A DNA stretch of 32,671 nucleotides, taken from the NCBI GenBank assembly GCA_017512905.1, contig JAFWEL010000036.1:1-32671 (forward strand), given 5' to 3'. Shown in pieces: positions 21,342 through 28,528 of the stretch; the first letter of the stretch is position 1; each line of letters starts with the position of its first letter. This DNA is from Clostridia bacterium (GTDB taxonomy: Bacteria; Bacillota; Clostridia; Christensenellales; Aristaeellaceae). A program made the position numbers and the translations under genes. Under the pieces are notes generated by a model. The model worked only from the letters and a program-made list of their open reading frames with translations. It was not told the origin of the DNA and searched no databases.

Positions 21342-21443
21342 TCACGACCGGTAGATCCGGTTGATGAAGCGGTCGATCCGCCCCATGAGCCAATAGCCGC
21401 CCACAGCGGGAAGGGGAATCAAGAGTAAAAGCAAAGCGCTCAT
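21342..21443 (-). CDS. 33-residue single-span membrane protein
   Basis: An ATG with AGGAGA eleven bases ahead opens 33 codons: Met-Ser-Ala, a Leu-rich hydrophobic stretch (residues 4-20) with Ile-Pro-Leu-Pro-Ala-Val-Gly-Gly-Tyr-Trp-Leu-Met, then a basic tail Arg-Ile-Asp-Arg-Phe-Ile-Asn-Arg-Ile-Tyr-Arg-Ser. One membrane helix with a cytosolic basic amphipathic end fits small regulatory or accessory membrane proteins; similar short proteins with a Gly-Tyr-x-Met-x-x-Ile-Asp-Arg-Phe pattern are familiar from Clostridia, function unknown. A longer in-frame extension upstream looks noncoding. It may be a stabilising subunit of a larger membrane protein, but none is adjacent. Confidence 0.6.
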   Translation of the reverse strand: MSALLLLLIPLPAVGGYWLMGRIDRFINRIYRS

Positions 21444-21572
21444 GTCAGTTGTCTCCTGTATTGATTTCCAGTCCGTTGGACGGAAGCCGCCTGGAAACGG
21501 TTCCGCCGAGGATGAAATGTTCACAGCGAGGTCATTTTTTTGACATGGTAGATTTTCGGGTGGGTGGAAATT

Positions 21573-21711
21573 CTGATTTGTCGGCAAATTGTAGGGGCGG
21601 CGTTGCGCCGCGAAGCAAGTCCTTTAGGGCACCGCCAATCGGTATCGCGCGCGCTTCCCGCGCACGAGATGGCGCCCCTACAACGGGGTTTTCATCTCCC
21701 CGATAAATCAG
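21573..21711. repeat. MITE-like element with nested inverted repeats
   Basis: Outer arms CTGATTTGTCGG (21573-21584) and CCGATAAATCAG (21700-21711) pair at 11 of 12 positions. Inner arms TTGTAGGGGCG (21589-21599) and CGCCCCTACAA (21673-21683) are perfect. The interior carries AGTCCTTTAGGGC, also found at 25094 in another repeat. The first 18 bases of the inner unit recur at 32605. Confidence 0.8.
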
Positions 21712-21835
21712 TCTTTCCCGCCGCAGCATCATACATGATCTGCGCGTTCCCGCGGCCTTCGTGGGGCGCTGCCGCGCAACTGTCGTCCCTTGGCCTACAG
21801 GAAATATGGATAAAATGGAAAATTTCGGAACGATC

Positions 21836-21865
21836 TTGACACGCCTCTGCCGGATGGTTTATGCT
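21836..21865 (+). promoter_or_regulatory. sigma-A promoter with a hairpin in the leader
   Basis: TTGACA (21836-21841) and TATGCT (21860-21865) are 18 bases apart. Downstream, CGCCGGG-TAT-CCCGGCG (about 21881-21897) forms a seven-base-pair stem before the ATG at 21916. It would drive the short ORF at 21916 and the transporter remnant behind it. Confidence 0.6.
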
Positions 21866-21915
21866 TGTGTCAATGAAAGCGCCGGGTATCCCGGCGTGCG
21901 AGTCGAGGCTTACAG

Positions 21916-22092
21916 ATGAAGACAGAAAAGAAAAAGCTTGAATTGAAGAGCTATAGGAAGACCGGATTTGAAAAGCGCATTGAGGGCGTCAAATTCGATC
22001 CGTCCATGTCGATGCTGCCGCTGATCCATAAGGCGGACACGGTTGCGCGGCCGGGGCGGACGGACCCCATCGCCCCGGGCCGTTTTCGCTGA
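21916..22092 (+). CDS. 58-residue hypothetical ORF, probably a truncated gene start
   Basis: An ATG downstream of the promoter opens 58 codons: a Lys-rich start (Met-Lys-Thr-Glu-Lys-Lys-Lys), then Tyr-Arg-Lys-Thr-Gly-Phe-Glu-Lys-Arg-Ile-Glu-Gly-Val-Lys-Phe-Asp-Pro and a Met-Leu-Pro-Leu-Ile-His-Lys-Ala-Asp stretch. The last ~15 residues are read from DNA that in another phase encodes the chromate-transporter remnant, so the natural protein was probably longer and lost its end in a deletion. Ribosome site is weak (CGAGG). I do not recognise the family. Confidence 0.45.
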   Translation: MKTEKKKLELKSYRKTGFEKRIEGVKFDPSMSMLPLIHKADTVARPGRTDPIAPGRFR

Positions 22093-22472
22093 ATTGCTCG
22101 TCCTTTGTGGACATGAAGGTGGCCGGCATCCCCGGCGCGATACTGGCGACGACGGGATTTCTGGCGCTTCCGCTGGCGGTGGTGCTGATCCTGGCGTTCC
22201 TCTACGGTCGGTACCGCGCCTTTCCGGTTGTCGGAAAGGTTTTCTCGGTGCTCAATGCCTGCATCGTCGCGGTGCTGCTGAGCTCCGCCATCAACCTGAT
22301 CGTGTCGTCCGTGTTTGGAGGCGCGCTGTTCTCAGGCAAGGTGGACTTCCTGGCCCTGGTGATCTTCCTGGTCTCGTTCCTGGGGCTGTTCAAGCTGAAG
22401 CTCAACCCCGTCCTCCTGCTCTTCGCGTCGGCCCTGGTGGGGGCGGTCCTGTATCCGGTGCTCGGGATCTGA
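22032..22472 (+). pseudogene. C-terminal remnant of a chromate transporter (ChrA family)
   Basis: From 22032 an open phase encodes Arg-Pro-Gly-Pro-Phe-Ser-Leu-Asn, then Gly-Ile-Pro-Gly-Ala-Ile-Leu-Ala-Thr-Thr-Gly-Phe, the ChrA P-G-P and G-A-x-x-A-T-x-G landmarks, followed by three to four membrane segments and the family's usual end Lys-Leu-Asn-Pro-Val-Leu-Leu-Leu-Phe-Ala-Ser-Ala-Leu-Val-Gly. Chromate transporter subunits of this type have ~185 residues; only the last ~135 are here, with a stop just upstream (22029-22031) in the same phase. The N-terminal membrane segments are missing, so it is probably nonfunctional. A GTG at 22107 or ATG at 22113 could start a still shorter product. Confidence 0.7.
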
Positions 22473-22483
22473 ACCGCGGCCAC

Positions 22484-23434
22484 CTATCTCAGGTCGGGGA
22501 CGTCGCTCCAGTCAAAGTCGCGGACGCGCTCGTATTCCGCCTCGGTGATGGGCAGTATGGTGCCGTGCTTGAAGCCGTAGGGGAAGCTGAAGGCGGCGTC
22601 GCAGCGCTCAAAGGCGCCATCGGACAGGCGCGGGGCGACAAGGGGAATATAGCCCTGGTATTTGCCGGGACGGCCATAGTAATCGAGGAACAGGCACCAG
22701 CGCCCATCGTCCAGCTGTACGGCGGTGGGCGCTTCGTATTGCCCGGACTCGAGCACGGCCATTGATTGGTCAAAGCGGGGAACGCGCTCAAAGGGCCCGG
22801 TGGGCCGACGGCCGACCAGCTCGATCATGGTCTGGGGGTTGCTTTCGCTCTTGACGAACAGGTAGTAAAGGCCGTCCTCCCGGTACATGGCGGAGTCGAT
22901 GCAGCCGCTGTCCGGCTTCCGGTAGAGCAGCTCCGGCTGGGAATAGGCGCGGAAATCCGCCGTGCGGATGCAGTAGATGGCCTTTGAGGCGTAGTCGTCC
23001 CCGGCGTGGGAGGCGGAGAAATGGAGTATGTAGTCGCCCGCCTCGTCGTCCTTGATGATGTCCGGCGCCCACAGGCAGCCGAACTGCCCGTCGCCCACCC
23101 GGATCAGCTCCTCCTCGGTCCAGTGAACCAGGTCCTTCGATTCCCAGTGGGCGAGATACTCGCTGCCGTGGCGGGAGATGTTGTCCCAGCTGTGGGCATA
23201 GCGTCCCCGCATGCCATAGGACAGGGACAGGTCGGTGGCGAATATGTGGAAGGCGTCGCCGGCGCGCAATATGGTCATGTCTCTGACGCCGCGGTCGCCG
23301 TAGTAGGCCCAGAGTACGGGCTGCCCGGCGTTCACGGGGGACCAGTGAAAGCCGTCCCGGCTCAGCGCGAAGTGCACCTGTTCGCCGTCGGGTGTGGTCT
23401 TTTCCCTGAAGTGGACAAAGAGATAGCAGGTCAT
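22484..23434 (-). CDS. GH43-like (five-bladed beta-propeller) glycoside hydrolase
   Basis: The 316-residue protein has the look of family GH43/GH32-type beta-propeller glycosidases acting on plant-cell-wall arabinosides and xylosides. Repeating blade strands are seen, including Phe-Ala-Leu-Ser-Arg-Asp-Gly-Phe-His-Trp, Leu-Trp-Ala-Pro-Asp-Ile-Ile, Gly-Asp-Tyr-Ile-Leu-His-Phe-Ser-Ala, Gly-Cys-Ile-Asp-Ser-Ala-Met and Gly-Gln-Tyr-Glu-Ala-Pro-Thr-Ala, which offer Asp/Glu candidates for the catalytic triad. There is no signal peptide, so it probably works on imported oligosaccharides. It lies 26 bases downstream of the amidohydrolase stop, likely one leftward transcript. Substrate cannot be read from sequence. 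Confidence 0.8.
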   Translation of the reverse strand: MTCYLFVHFREKTTPDGEQVHFALSRDGFHWSPVNAGQPVLWAYYGDRGVRDMTILRAGDAFHIFATDLSLSYGMRGRYAHSWDNISRHGSEYLAHWESKDLVHWTEEELIRVGDGQFGCLWAPDIIKDDEAGDYILHFSASHAGDDYASKAIYCIRTADFRAYSQPELLYRKPDSGCIDSAMYREDGLYYLFVKSESNPQTMIELVGRRPTGPFERVPRFDQSMAVLESGQYEAPTAVQLDDGRWCLFLDYYGRPGKYQGYIPLVAPRLSDGAFERCDAAFSFPYGFKHGTILPITEAEYERVRDFDWSDVPDLR

Positions 23435-23460
23435 GGCGTCACTCTCCCTTCGACAGCGCG

Positions 23461-24615
23461 TTATGCGGTGTAGACCTGATCGCCGTTGATGTAGGTCGCC
23501 AGGATGTGGGACTGGAGGGCGAAGATGCTGCCGCTGGCGAGCACGACGTCGGCGTCCTTGCCCACCTCAAGGGATCCGACGCGGTCCTCGAGGCCGATGT
23601 GGCGGGCGGGGTTGATGGTGATGGCCCGCAGGGCGTCGAAGGGCGGCATGCCGCTTTCGATGGCCATGGCGGCGCAGAAGCGCAGGTGGCTCTGCTGGGT
23701 GACGGGGCTGTCGGTGATGATGGACACCCTGCAGCCGGCGGCGTTCAGGATCACGGGGGTCTGCCAGCTCTTGTGCTGCAGCTCGATCTTGGTGGGCTGG
23801 CCGAAGGTGGGGCCGATGGCCAGGGGAAGGTCCGCCCGGACCAGCTCGTCCACGATCAGCGCGCCCTCCGTCACGTGCTCCAGCGTGAGCTTCACGCCAA
23901 ATTCCCGGGCGATGCGCACGGCGGTGAGGATGTCGTTGGCCTGGTGGGCGTGGGCCTTCAGGGGTATCTGCCCGCGAAGCACGGGTATGAGCGCGTGCAG
24001 CTTCATGTCGAAGGCCGGCCTTTTCGCGGGGTCATCCCCGGCAGCGTCCAGCTTTTCCATGTACTCCCGGGCCCTGAACAGCGCCTCCCGCAGCAGCGCG
24101 GCGGTGTTCATGCGGCTGGAGATGTGCTTGTCCTTATACATGCGCTTCGGATTTTCGCCGAAGGCGCACTTCATGGCGGCCTGGGGCAGCAGGCACATGT
24201 CGTCGATGCAGCTGCCCACCGGCTTGAACGCCGCGAAGGTGCCGCCCAGCACGTTGCTGCTGCCGGGACCGGTACACAGCGTGGTCACGCCGCCCCGCAC
24301 CGCGTCCCGCAGGGCCTCGTCAAAGGGGTTGATGGCGTCGATGGCCCGCAGATGGGGGGTCACCGGGTCGTTGCATTCGTTGTAATCCTGCCCTTCGTAG
24401 CCGACGGCCCAGCCGTCCAGCCCGATGTGGCCGTGGGCCTCCACCAGCCCGGGATAGACGTACAGCCCGGTGGCGTCCACCACCCGCGCCCCGGAGGGCG
24501 CCTCCAGATTCGCGCCGATGGCGGCGATCCTGCCGCCTTCGATCAACAGGTCGCCGGTGAAGGGCTCGGGGTGTACCGCGTCGTGGATGAGGCCGTTGCG
24601 AATGATCGTGTCCAT
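23461..24615 (-). CDS. metal-dependent amidohydrolase
   Basis: The 384-residue enzyme has the amidohydrolase fold: an N-terminal beta-sandwich (Asp-Leu-Leu-Ile-Glu-Gly-Gly-Arg-Ile-Ala-Ala-Ile-Gly), then Val-Tyr-Pro-Gly-Leu-Val-Glu-Ala-His-Gly-His, the metal His-x-His after strand 1. Later Lys-Ala-His-Ala-His, Leu-Glu-His-Val-Thr-Glu-Gly and Ile-Ile-Thr-Asp-Ser-Pro supply the remaining metal and catalytic residues, and Gly-Ser-Leu-Glu-Val-Gly-Lys-Asp-Ala-Asp-Val-Val-Leu closes the sandwich. It hydrolyses an amide or imidic bond, as in imidazolonepropionase- or isoaspartyl-dipeptidase-like relatives; the substrate is unknown. I start at the ATG at 24615 with AGGAGA ahead; a longer frame upstream is unlikely. 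Confidence 0.9.
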   Translation of the reverse strand: MDTIIRNGLIHDAVHPEPFTGDLLIEGGRIAAIGANLEAPSGARVVDATGLYVYPGLVEAHGHIGLDGWAVGYEGQDYNECNDPVTPHLRAIDAINPFDEALRDAVRGGVTTLCTGPGSSNVLGGTFAAFKPVGSCIDDMCLLPQAAMKCAFGENPKRMYKDKHISSRMNTAALLREALFRAREYMEKLDAAGDDPAKRPAFDMKLHALIPVLRGQIPLKAHAHQANDILTAVRIAREFGVKLTLEHVTEGALIVDELVRADLPLAIGPTFGQPTKIELQHKSWQTPVILNAAGCRVSIITDSPVTQQSHLRFCAAMAIESGMPPFDALRAITINPARHIGLEDRVGSLEVGKDADVVLASGSIFALQSHILATYINGDQVYTA

Positions 24616-24776
24616 ATGCGTCGTCTCCTGACTTTGATTTGACGGGTTCCTGCCGGCGCTACCGCCGTGCTGTTGCCGTATATCATTCATATTATCACAG
24701 CGACGCCGGAAATTCAACCGTGTGCGAGGCGCTTTTACGCAGGCGGCAGAATACAGATTTTCCGCGGCGCTGCGCA

Positions 24777-24805
24777 TTGACTTCCCCCGCAGGCGGGTGT
24801 ATACT
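24777..24805 (+). promoter_or_regulatory. rightward sigma-A promoter left of a composite MITE
   Basis: TTGACT (24777-24782) and TATACT (24800-24805) are 17 bases apart. The next real start codon rightward is the HD-GYP gene at 25228, so this is probably its native promoter, now separated by a ~270-bp repeat insertion. Nothing coding is seen in 24806-24910. Confidence 0.6.
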
Positions 24806-24910
24806 ATATAATGACATAATGTCAGCAATAATCCGACCGACGGAGGCGGAACGAAAAACCGCTTTGCACAGGTATGGATATATCATTGAGGGATTTTTTG
24901 GGGTCAGATC

Positions 24911-25179
24911 AATTCTGAATTATCGAGCTGTTGCTCGATAATTCAGAATTTGAGTATTTAGTATCTAGTATTTAGTATTTAGTGATGGTGCAAATCCCTA
25001 CGGGATTTGTTTGATTCATTGGAATGGCAGAGATTTCAACGTTTCTCGGTCCTTTAGTCAAAAGAAATCCGCAAGGATTTCCGACGCGAAGATAGTCCTT
25101 TAGGGCTCCTCCACTAACCACTAAATGCTAGATACTAAATACTGAATTCTGATTTGTCGCAACGCGACAAATCAGAATT
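24911..25179. repeat. composite MITE: two outer hairpins bracketing a 191-bp unit with 32-bp terminal inverted repeats
   Basis: An 18-bp perfect hairpin (24911-24950, loop TGTT) and a 16-bp perfect hairpin (25145-25179, loop AAC) flank a 191-bp unit. That unit has 32-bp terminal inverted repeats built from ATTTAGTAT-like steps (24953-24984 and 25112-25143, three mismatches). Its interior has two small hairpins around AAATCC/GGATTT and the AGTCCTTTAGGGC core also present in the element at 21573. No transposase is encoded. Confidence 0.85.
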
Positions 25180-25227
25180 TCCCTGCGACTGCACAGCCGC
25201 TAATTGAGCATAAAGGAGATTTGTGAG

Positions 25228-26790
25228 ATGAAAAAGCCGATACTGCCGACCGTGATGCTGGCCGTGGTGTGCGCGGCCCTCGTCATCATCGGGCGGGAGA
25301 GCAACCTGTCCAGCGTCATCACCGTCGGCGGGATACCCTTCGCCTTCACGGACGCCTTCGTCATGATCGCGGCGGGCGTCGGCGGCCTGGGCTGCGGGCT
25401 GGCGTCCTTCGTCATACTGTTCGTTTCGGAATTTCTGCGCCGGAGCGGGGACGCCTCCCTCTATTCCATATCAATCTACCTGATGCTGGTGCTGTGGACC
25501 GCCTGGCTGGCCTACAAGGGGTGGTTCAGGACGGTTTGGAGGGCGCTGGTGTCGTGGGTGGCCACGACGGCGCTGCTGGCCTTCATGTGGCTGGTGGCCT
25601 TCACCGTGTTGCCCATGCCGGGCAGCGGCGTCATCTATCAGGGCGTGTCCTATCCGCGGCTGCTGCTGATGGCCGCGCCGGAGACGCTCCTGGCCGTGGC
25701 GGTCCTGCTGTTCATGGAGCGCTTCGCACCCAAAGAGCTGAAGCATGCCTTTGTCACTGGCATGGAGTGCTTTGACCGGCGCTACAGCGTGCTGCCCCGG
25801 CGGGTGACGGTGCTGTCGCTGCTGGAGGCGCTGGTGCTGAGCGCCGTGGCCATCATCGTGACGAACCTGTTTGCCGCGAGCCGGGAGGGCGTGACCTTCT
25901 GCTTTCGCTATATCTCCTCCCGCTGGGCGGAGAATTTGCAGCTCGGCCTGACGATGATGTGCGCCGCCGTGCCCACGGCATACCTGCTGAACCTGTTCAT
26001 CATGAACAACATCGTCCGGCCAGTCAACGCCATGTCCCGCCTGATGGACGATTATTTCAGCGTCGATGAGCGGGAACGGGCCAGGCAGCTGCCGGACCTG
26101 GACATCCATTCGGGGGACGAGGTGGAGCGGCTGTACCACAGCCTGCAAAAGATGGTGGCGGACATGTCCGACCACATCGACCGCATTCTGGAAAACGAGC
26201 GGCGCACCGCCCACCTGACGAAGGACTTCATGCTGGCCCTGGCCAAGGCGGTGGACGCGAAGGACCACTACACCAGCGGCCATTCCCAGCGCGTCGCCGA
26301 ATACGCCCGGGAGATCGCCCGCCGCATGGGCAAGAGCGCGGCGGAGCAGGAGGAAATCTATACCCTGGGCCTGCTGCACGACATCGGCAAGATCGGCGTG
26401 CCCGAGGCCATCATCAACAAGAATGGACGCCTGACCGACGAGGAGTTCGGAAAGATCAAGGAACACCCGGTGATGGGCCACGAGATCCTGAAGAACGTGG
26501 AGGAGATCCCGACCCTGGCCACCGGCGCGCGCTGGCACCACGAGCGCTATGACGGCAGGGGCTACCCGGACGGGCTGGCGGGGAAGGACATTCCCGAGGC
26601 GGCGCGGATCATCGGCGTGGCCGACGCCTACGACGCCATGACCTCCAATCGCGCCTATTCCAACATACGCCCCCAGGCGCAGGTTCGCGCCGAGATCGAG
26701 CGCTGCAAGGGCTCCCAGTTTGACCCGGAAATCGCCGACATCATGCTGCAGATGATCGACGACGACAAAGCCTATACGATGCACGAATAG
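25228..26790 (+). CDS. membrane HD-GYP domain protein (probable c-di-GMP phosphodiesterase)
   Basis: The 520-residue protein has an N-terminal membrane part of about six hydrophobic segments (residues ~5-190) and a further long hydrophobic pair (~200-265), then a HAMP-like linker (Arg-Leu-Met-Asp-Asp-Tyr, ~270-320) and an HD-GYP domain. The HD pair is His384-Asp385 in Leu-His-Asp-Ile-Gly-Lys-Ile-Gly, with His-His-Glu-Arg-Tyr-Asp-Gly-Arg-Gly445-Tyr-Pro447. All family residues are intact, so cyclic di-GMP hydrolysis is expected. The N-terminal membrane layout resembles MASE/7TM-type sensors, but I do not name it. The start is the ATG with AAGGAGA ahead; an upstream in-frame TTG is less likely. 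Confidence 0.9.
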   Translation: MKKPILPTVMLAVVCAALVIIGRESNLSSVITVGGIPFAFTDAFVMIAAGVGGLGCGLASFVILFVSEFLRRSGDASLYSISIYLMLVLWTAWLAYKGWFRTVWRALVSWVATTALLAFMWLVAFTVLPMPGSGVIYQGVSYPRLLLMAAPETLLAVAVLLFMERFAPKELKHAFVTGMECFDRRYSVLPRRVTVLSLLEALVLSAVAIIVTNLFAASREGVTFCFRYISSRWAENLQLGLTMMCAAVPTAYLLNLFIMNNIVRPVNAMSRLMDDYFSVDERERARQLPDLDIHSGDEVERLYHSLQKMVADMSDHIDRILENERRTAHLTKDFMLALAKAVDAKDHYTSGHSQRVAEYAREIARRMGKSAAEQEEIYTLGLLHDIGKIGVPEAIINKNGRLTDEEFGKIKEHPVMGHEILKNVEEIPTLATGARWHHERYDGRGYPDGLAGKDIPEAARIIGVADAYDAMTSNRAYSNIRPQAQVRAEIERCKGSQFDPEIADIMLQMIDDDKAYTMHE

Positions 26791-26791
26791 G

Positions 26792-26816
26792 CCCGCAGGA
26801 GCTGATGGCCTGCGGG
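26792..26816 (+). terminator. GC hairpin after the HD-GYP gene (no T-tract)
   Basis: CCCGCAGG (26792-26799) and CCTGCGGG (26809-26816) form a stem with a nine-base loop right after the stop. There is no run of T, so termination is uncertain. Confidence 0.35.
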
Positions 26817-26866
26817 GATGATGGAGGTGAAAAAAAGGAAAAAAAGTGGATAGTTGCTTCAGCTTA

Positions 26867-26875
26867 TGATATAAT
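26867..26875 (+). promoter_or_regulatory. extended -10 promoter of cstA
   Basis: TGATATAAT gives a perfect extended -10 (TATAAT at 26870-26875), 33 bases ahead of the ATG. A convincing -35 box is not seen. Confidence 0.6.
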
Positions 26876-26908
26876 GACAGATAACAATGGTGATAAGGAG
26901 CGTTGGAT

Positions 26909-28330
26909 ATGATTTCGCTGATTCTGTCTTTCGCAGTGCTGATTATCGGCTATTTGACTTATGGAAAGCTTGTGGACCGTATGTTCGGGCCGGACGACCG
27001 CGTGACGCCGGCCAACCGCCTCACGGACGGCGTGGACTATGTGCCGATGAAGACCTGGCGCGTGTTTCTGGTGCAGCTGCTGAACATCGCCGGCACGGGG
27101 CCGATCTTCGGGCCGCTGATGGGCGCGTGCTTCGGGCCGGTGGTGTTCCTGTGGATTATATTCGGGTCGGTGCTGGGCGGCGCGGTGCACGATTATATGG
27201 TGGGCATGATTTCCGAGCGCCATGACGGCGAATCCATTGTCGAGCTCTCGGGCGTCTACCTGGGCAGCGGCGCGAAGTGGGGCATGCGGCTGTTTTCGGT
27301 GCTGCTGCTGCTGCTTACGGGCACCGTGTTCGTCAACAGCCCCGCTGCGCTGATCGACCGGCTGACGCCCATGGCGAACGACACCCGGCTCTGGGTGGTG
27401 GTGATACTGGTCTACTACGTGCTGGCGACGCTGCTGCCCATCGATAAGATCATCGGCAGGCTGTACCCGGTGTTCGGCGTGGTGCTCATCACCATGGCGG
27501 TGGGCATACTGGGCGGTACCGTGCTCGGCGGCTATAGAATTCCGGAGATTTCCCTGGCCAACCTGCACCCGGAGGGATTGCCGGTGTGGCCCTTCATGTT
27601 CGTCACGGTGGCCTGCGGCGCGATATCCGGCTTCCATGCCACCCAGTCGCCGATGGTGTCCAAGTGCATCACCTCGGAAAGGCACGGCCGCAAGGTGTTT
27701 TACGGCGCCATGCTGGCCGAGTCGGTGATCGCGCTGGTATGGGCCGCCGCCGGCGTGGCCTTCTACGGCGCCACGGGCGGCCTGTACAACGCCCTTTCCA
27801 CGCTGGGCCAATCCGACACGGTGTATGACATTTCCACCGGTATGCTGGGCCCGGTAGGCGCGGTGCTGGCCATCATCGGCGTGATCGCCTGCCCGATCAC
27901 CTCGGGGGATACCGCCTTCAGGAGCGCCCGCCTGATCCTGGCCGAGATGTTCCACCTGGACCAGAAGCCCATCAAAAACCGCCTGATCGTGACCCTGCCC
28001 CTGCTGGCGGTGGCCGCGGTGCTGACCCAGCTGGACTTCAACGTGCTCTGGCGCTATTTTTCCTGGTCCAACCAGACCCTGGCGATGATCAGTCTGTGGG
28101 TGGCGACGGCCTATCTGCTGCAAAATGGCCGTGTGCGCCTCGGCTCCCTGGTGACGGCGCTGCCGGCCACCTTCATGTCCGCGGTCAGCATGACCTACAT
28201 CCTGATGGCGGACGAGGGCCTGAGGCTGAAGGCGGCCATCGCCTATCCGGCGGGGATCGTTTTCGCCGTGGCGCTGTTCGCGGTGTATATCCTCAAGTAC
28301 CGCGCCGGGGCCCAGACGCACAGCATTTGA
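26909..28330 (+). CDS. cstA: carbon starvation protein A family transporter
   Basis: The 473-residue protein is a polytopic membrane protein of the CstA family with about 13 hydrophobic segments. Hallmarks are Leu-Leu-Asn-Ile-Ala-Gly-Thr-Gly-Pro-Ile-Phe-Gly-Pro near the N-terminus, Gly-Gly-Ala-Val-His-Asp-Tyr-Met, Ser-Gly-Phe-His-Ala-Thr-Gln-Ser-Pro and Gly-Asp-Thr-Ala-Phe-Arg-Ser-Ala-Arg. CstA relatives take up peptides or pyruvate, often on carbon limitation. It is shorter than E. coli CstA (~700 residues), as clostridial members usually are. The ATG at 26909 has AAGGAG eight bases ahead; a TTG at 26903 is the alternative. It has its own promoter. Confidence 0.93.
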   Translation: MISLILSFAVLIIGYLTYGKLVDRMFGPDDRVTPANRLTDGVDYVPMKTWRVFLVQLLNIAGTGPIFGPLMGACFGPVVFLWIIFGSVLGGAVHDYMVGMISERHDGESIVELSGVYLGSGAKWGMRLFSVLLLLLTGTVFVNSPAALIDRLTPMANDTRLWVVVILVYYVLATLLPIDKIIGRLYPVFGVVLITMAVGILGGTVLGGYRIPEISLANLHPEGLPVWPFMFVTVACGAISGFHATQSPMVSKCITSERHGRKVFYGAMLAESVIALVWAAAGVAFYGATGGLYNALSTLGQSDTVYDISTGMLGPVGAVLAIIGVIACPITSGDTAFRSARLILAEMFHLDQKPIKNRLIVTLPLLAVAAVLTQLDFNVLWRYFSWSNQTLAMISLWVATAYLLQNGRVRLGSLVTALPATFMSAVSMTYILMADEGLRLKAAIAYPAGIVFAVALFAVYILKYRAGAQTHSI

Positions 28331-28405
28331 CGCGGCGGGCCAGGTGACCGCTGCCGGGGTTGTTTAACAATATGAAAAATAACTGTGCCAATTTGGAATG
28401 CCTGA

Positions 28406-28434
28406 TTGCAAAGAGGCCGTTTCAACGATATAAT
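28406..28434 (+). promoter_or_regulatory. sigma-A promoter of the alpha-glucan operon
   Basis: TTGCAA (28406-28411) and perfect TATAAT (28429-28434) are 17 bases apart. A leader of about 87 bases precedes the ATG at 28529, with TTTGGAGG just ahead of it. Confidence 0.82.
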
Positions 28435-28528
28435 GAGGGGTAACACATTGCCGCCACCCGGGCTCCGGCGCGCGGCAATCCCTGTGGAATCGCCGCAGGC
28501 AGTCTCCTAAACGGTTTGGAGGTTTTCC

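Noticed and set aside
24819-24941. Forty-codon rightward ORF between the promoter and the composite MITE
   Set aside because: Its last third is read from the MITE hairpin, it lacks a ribosome site, and no family is recognisable.
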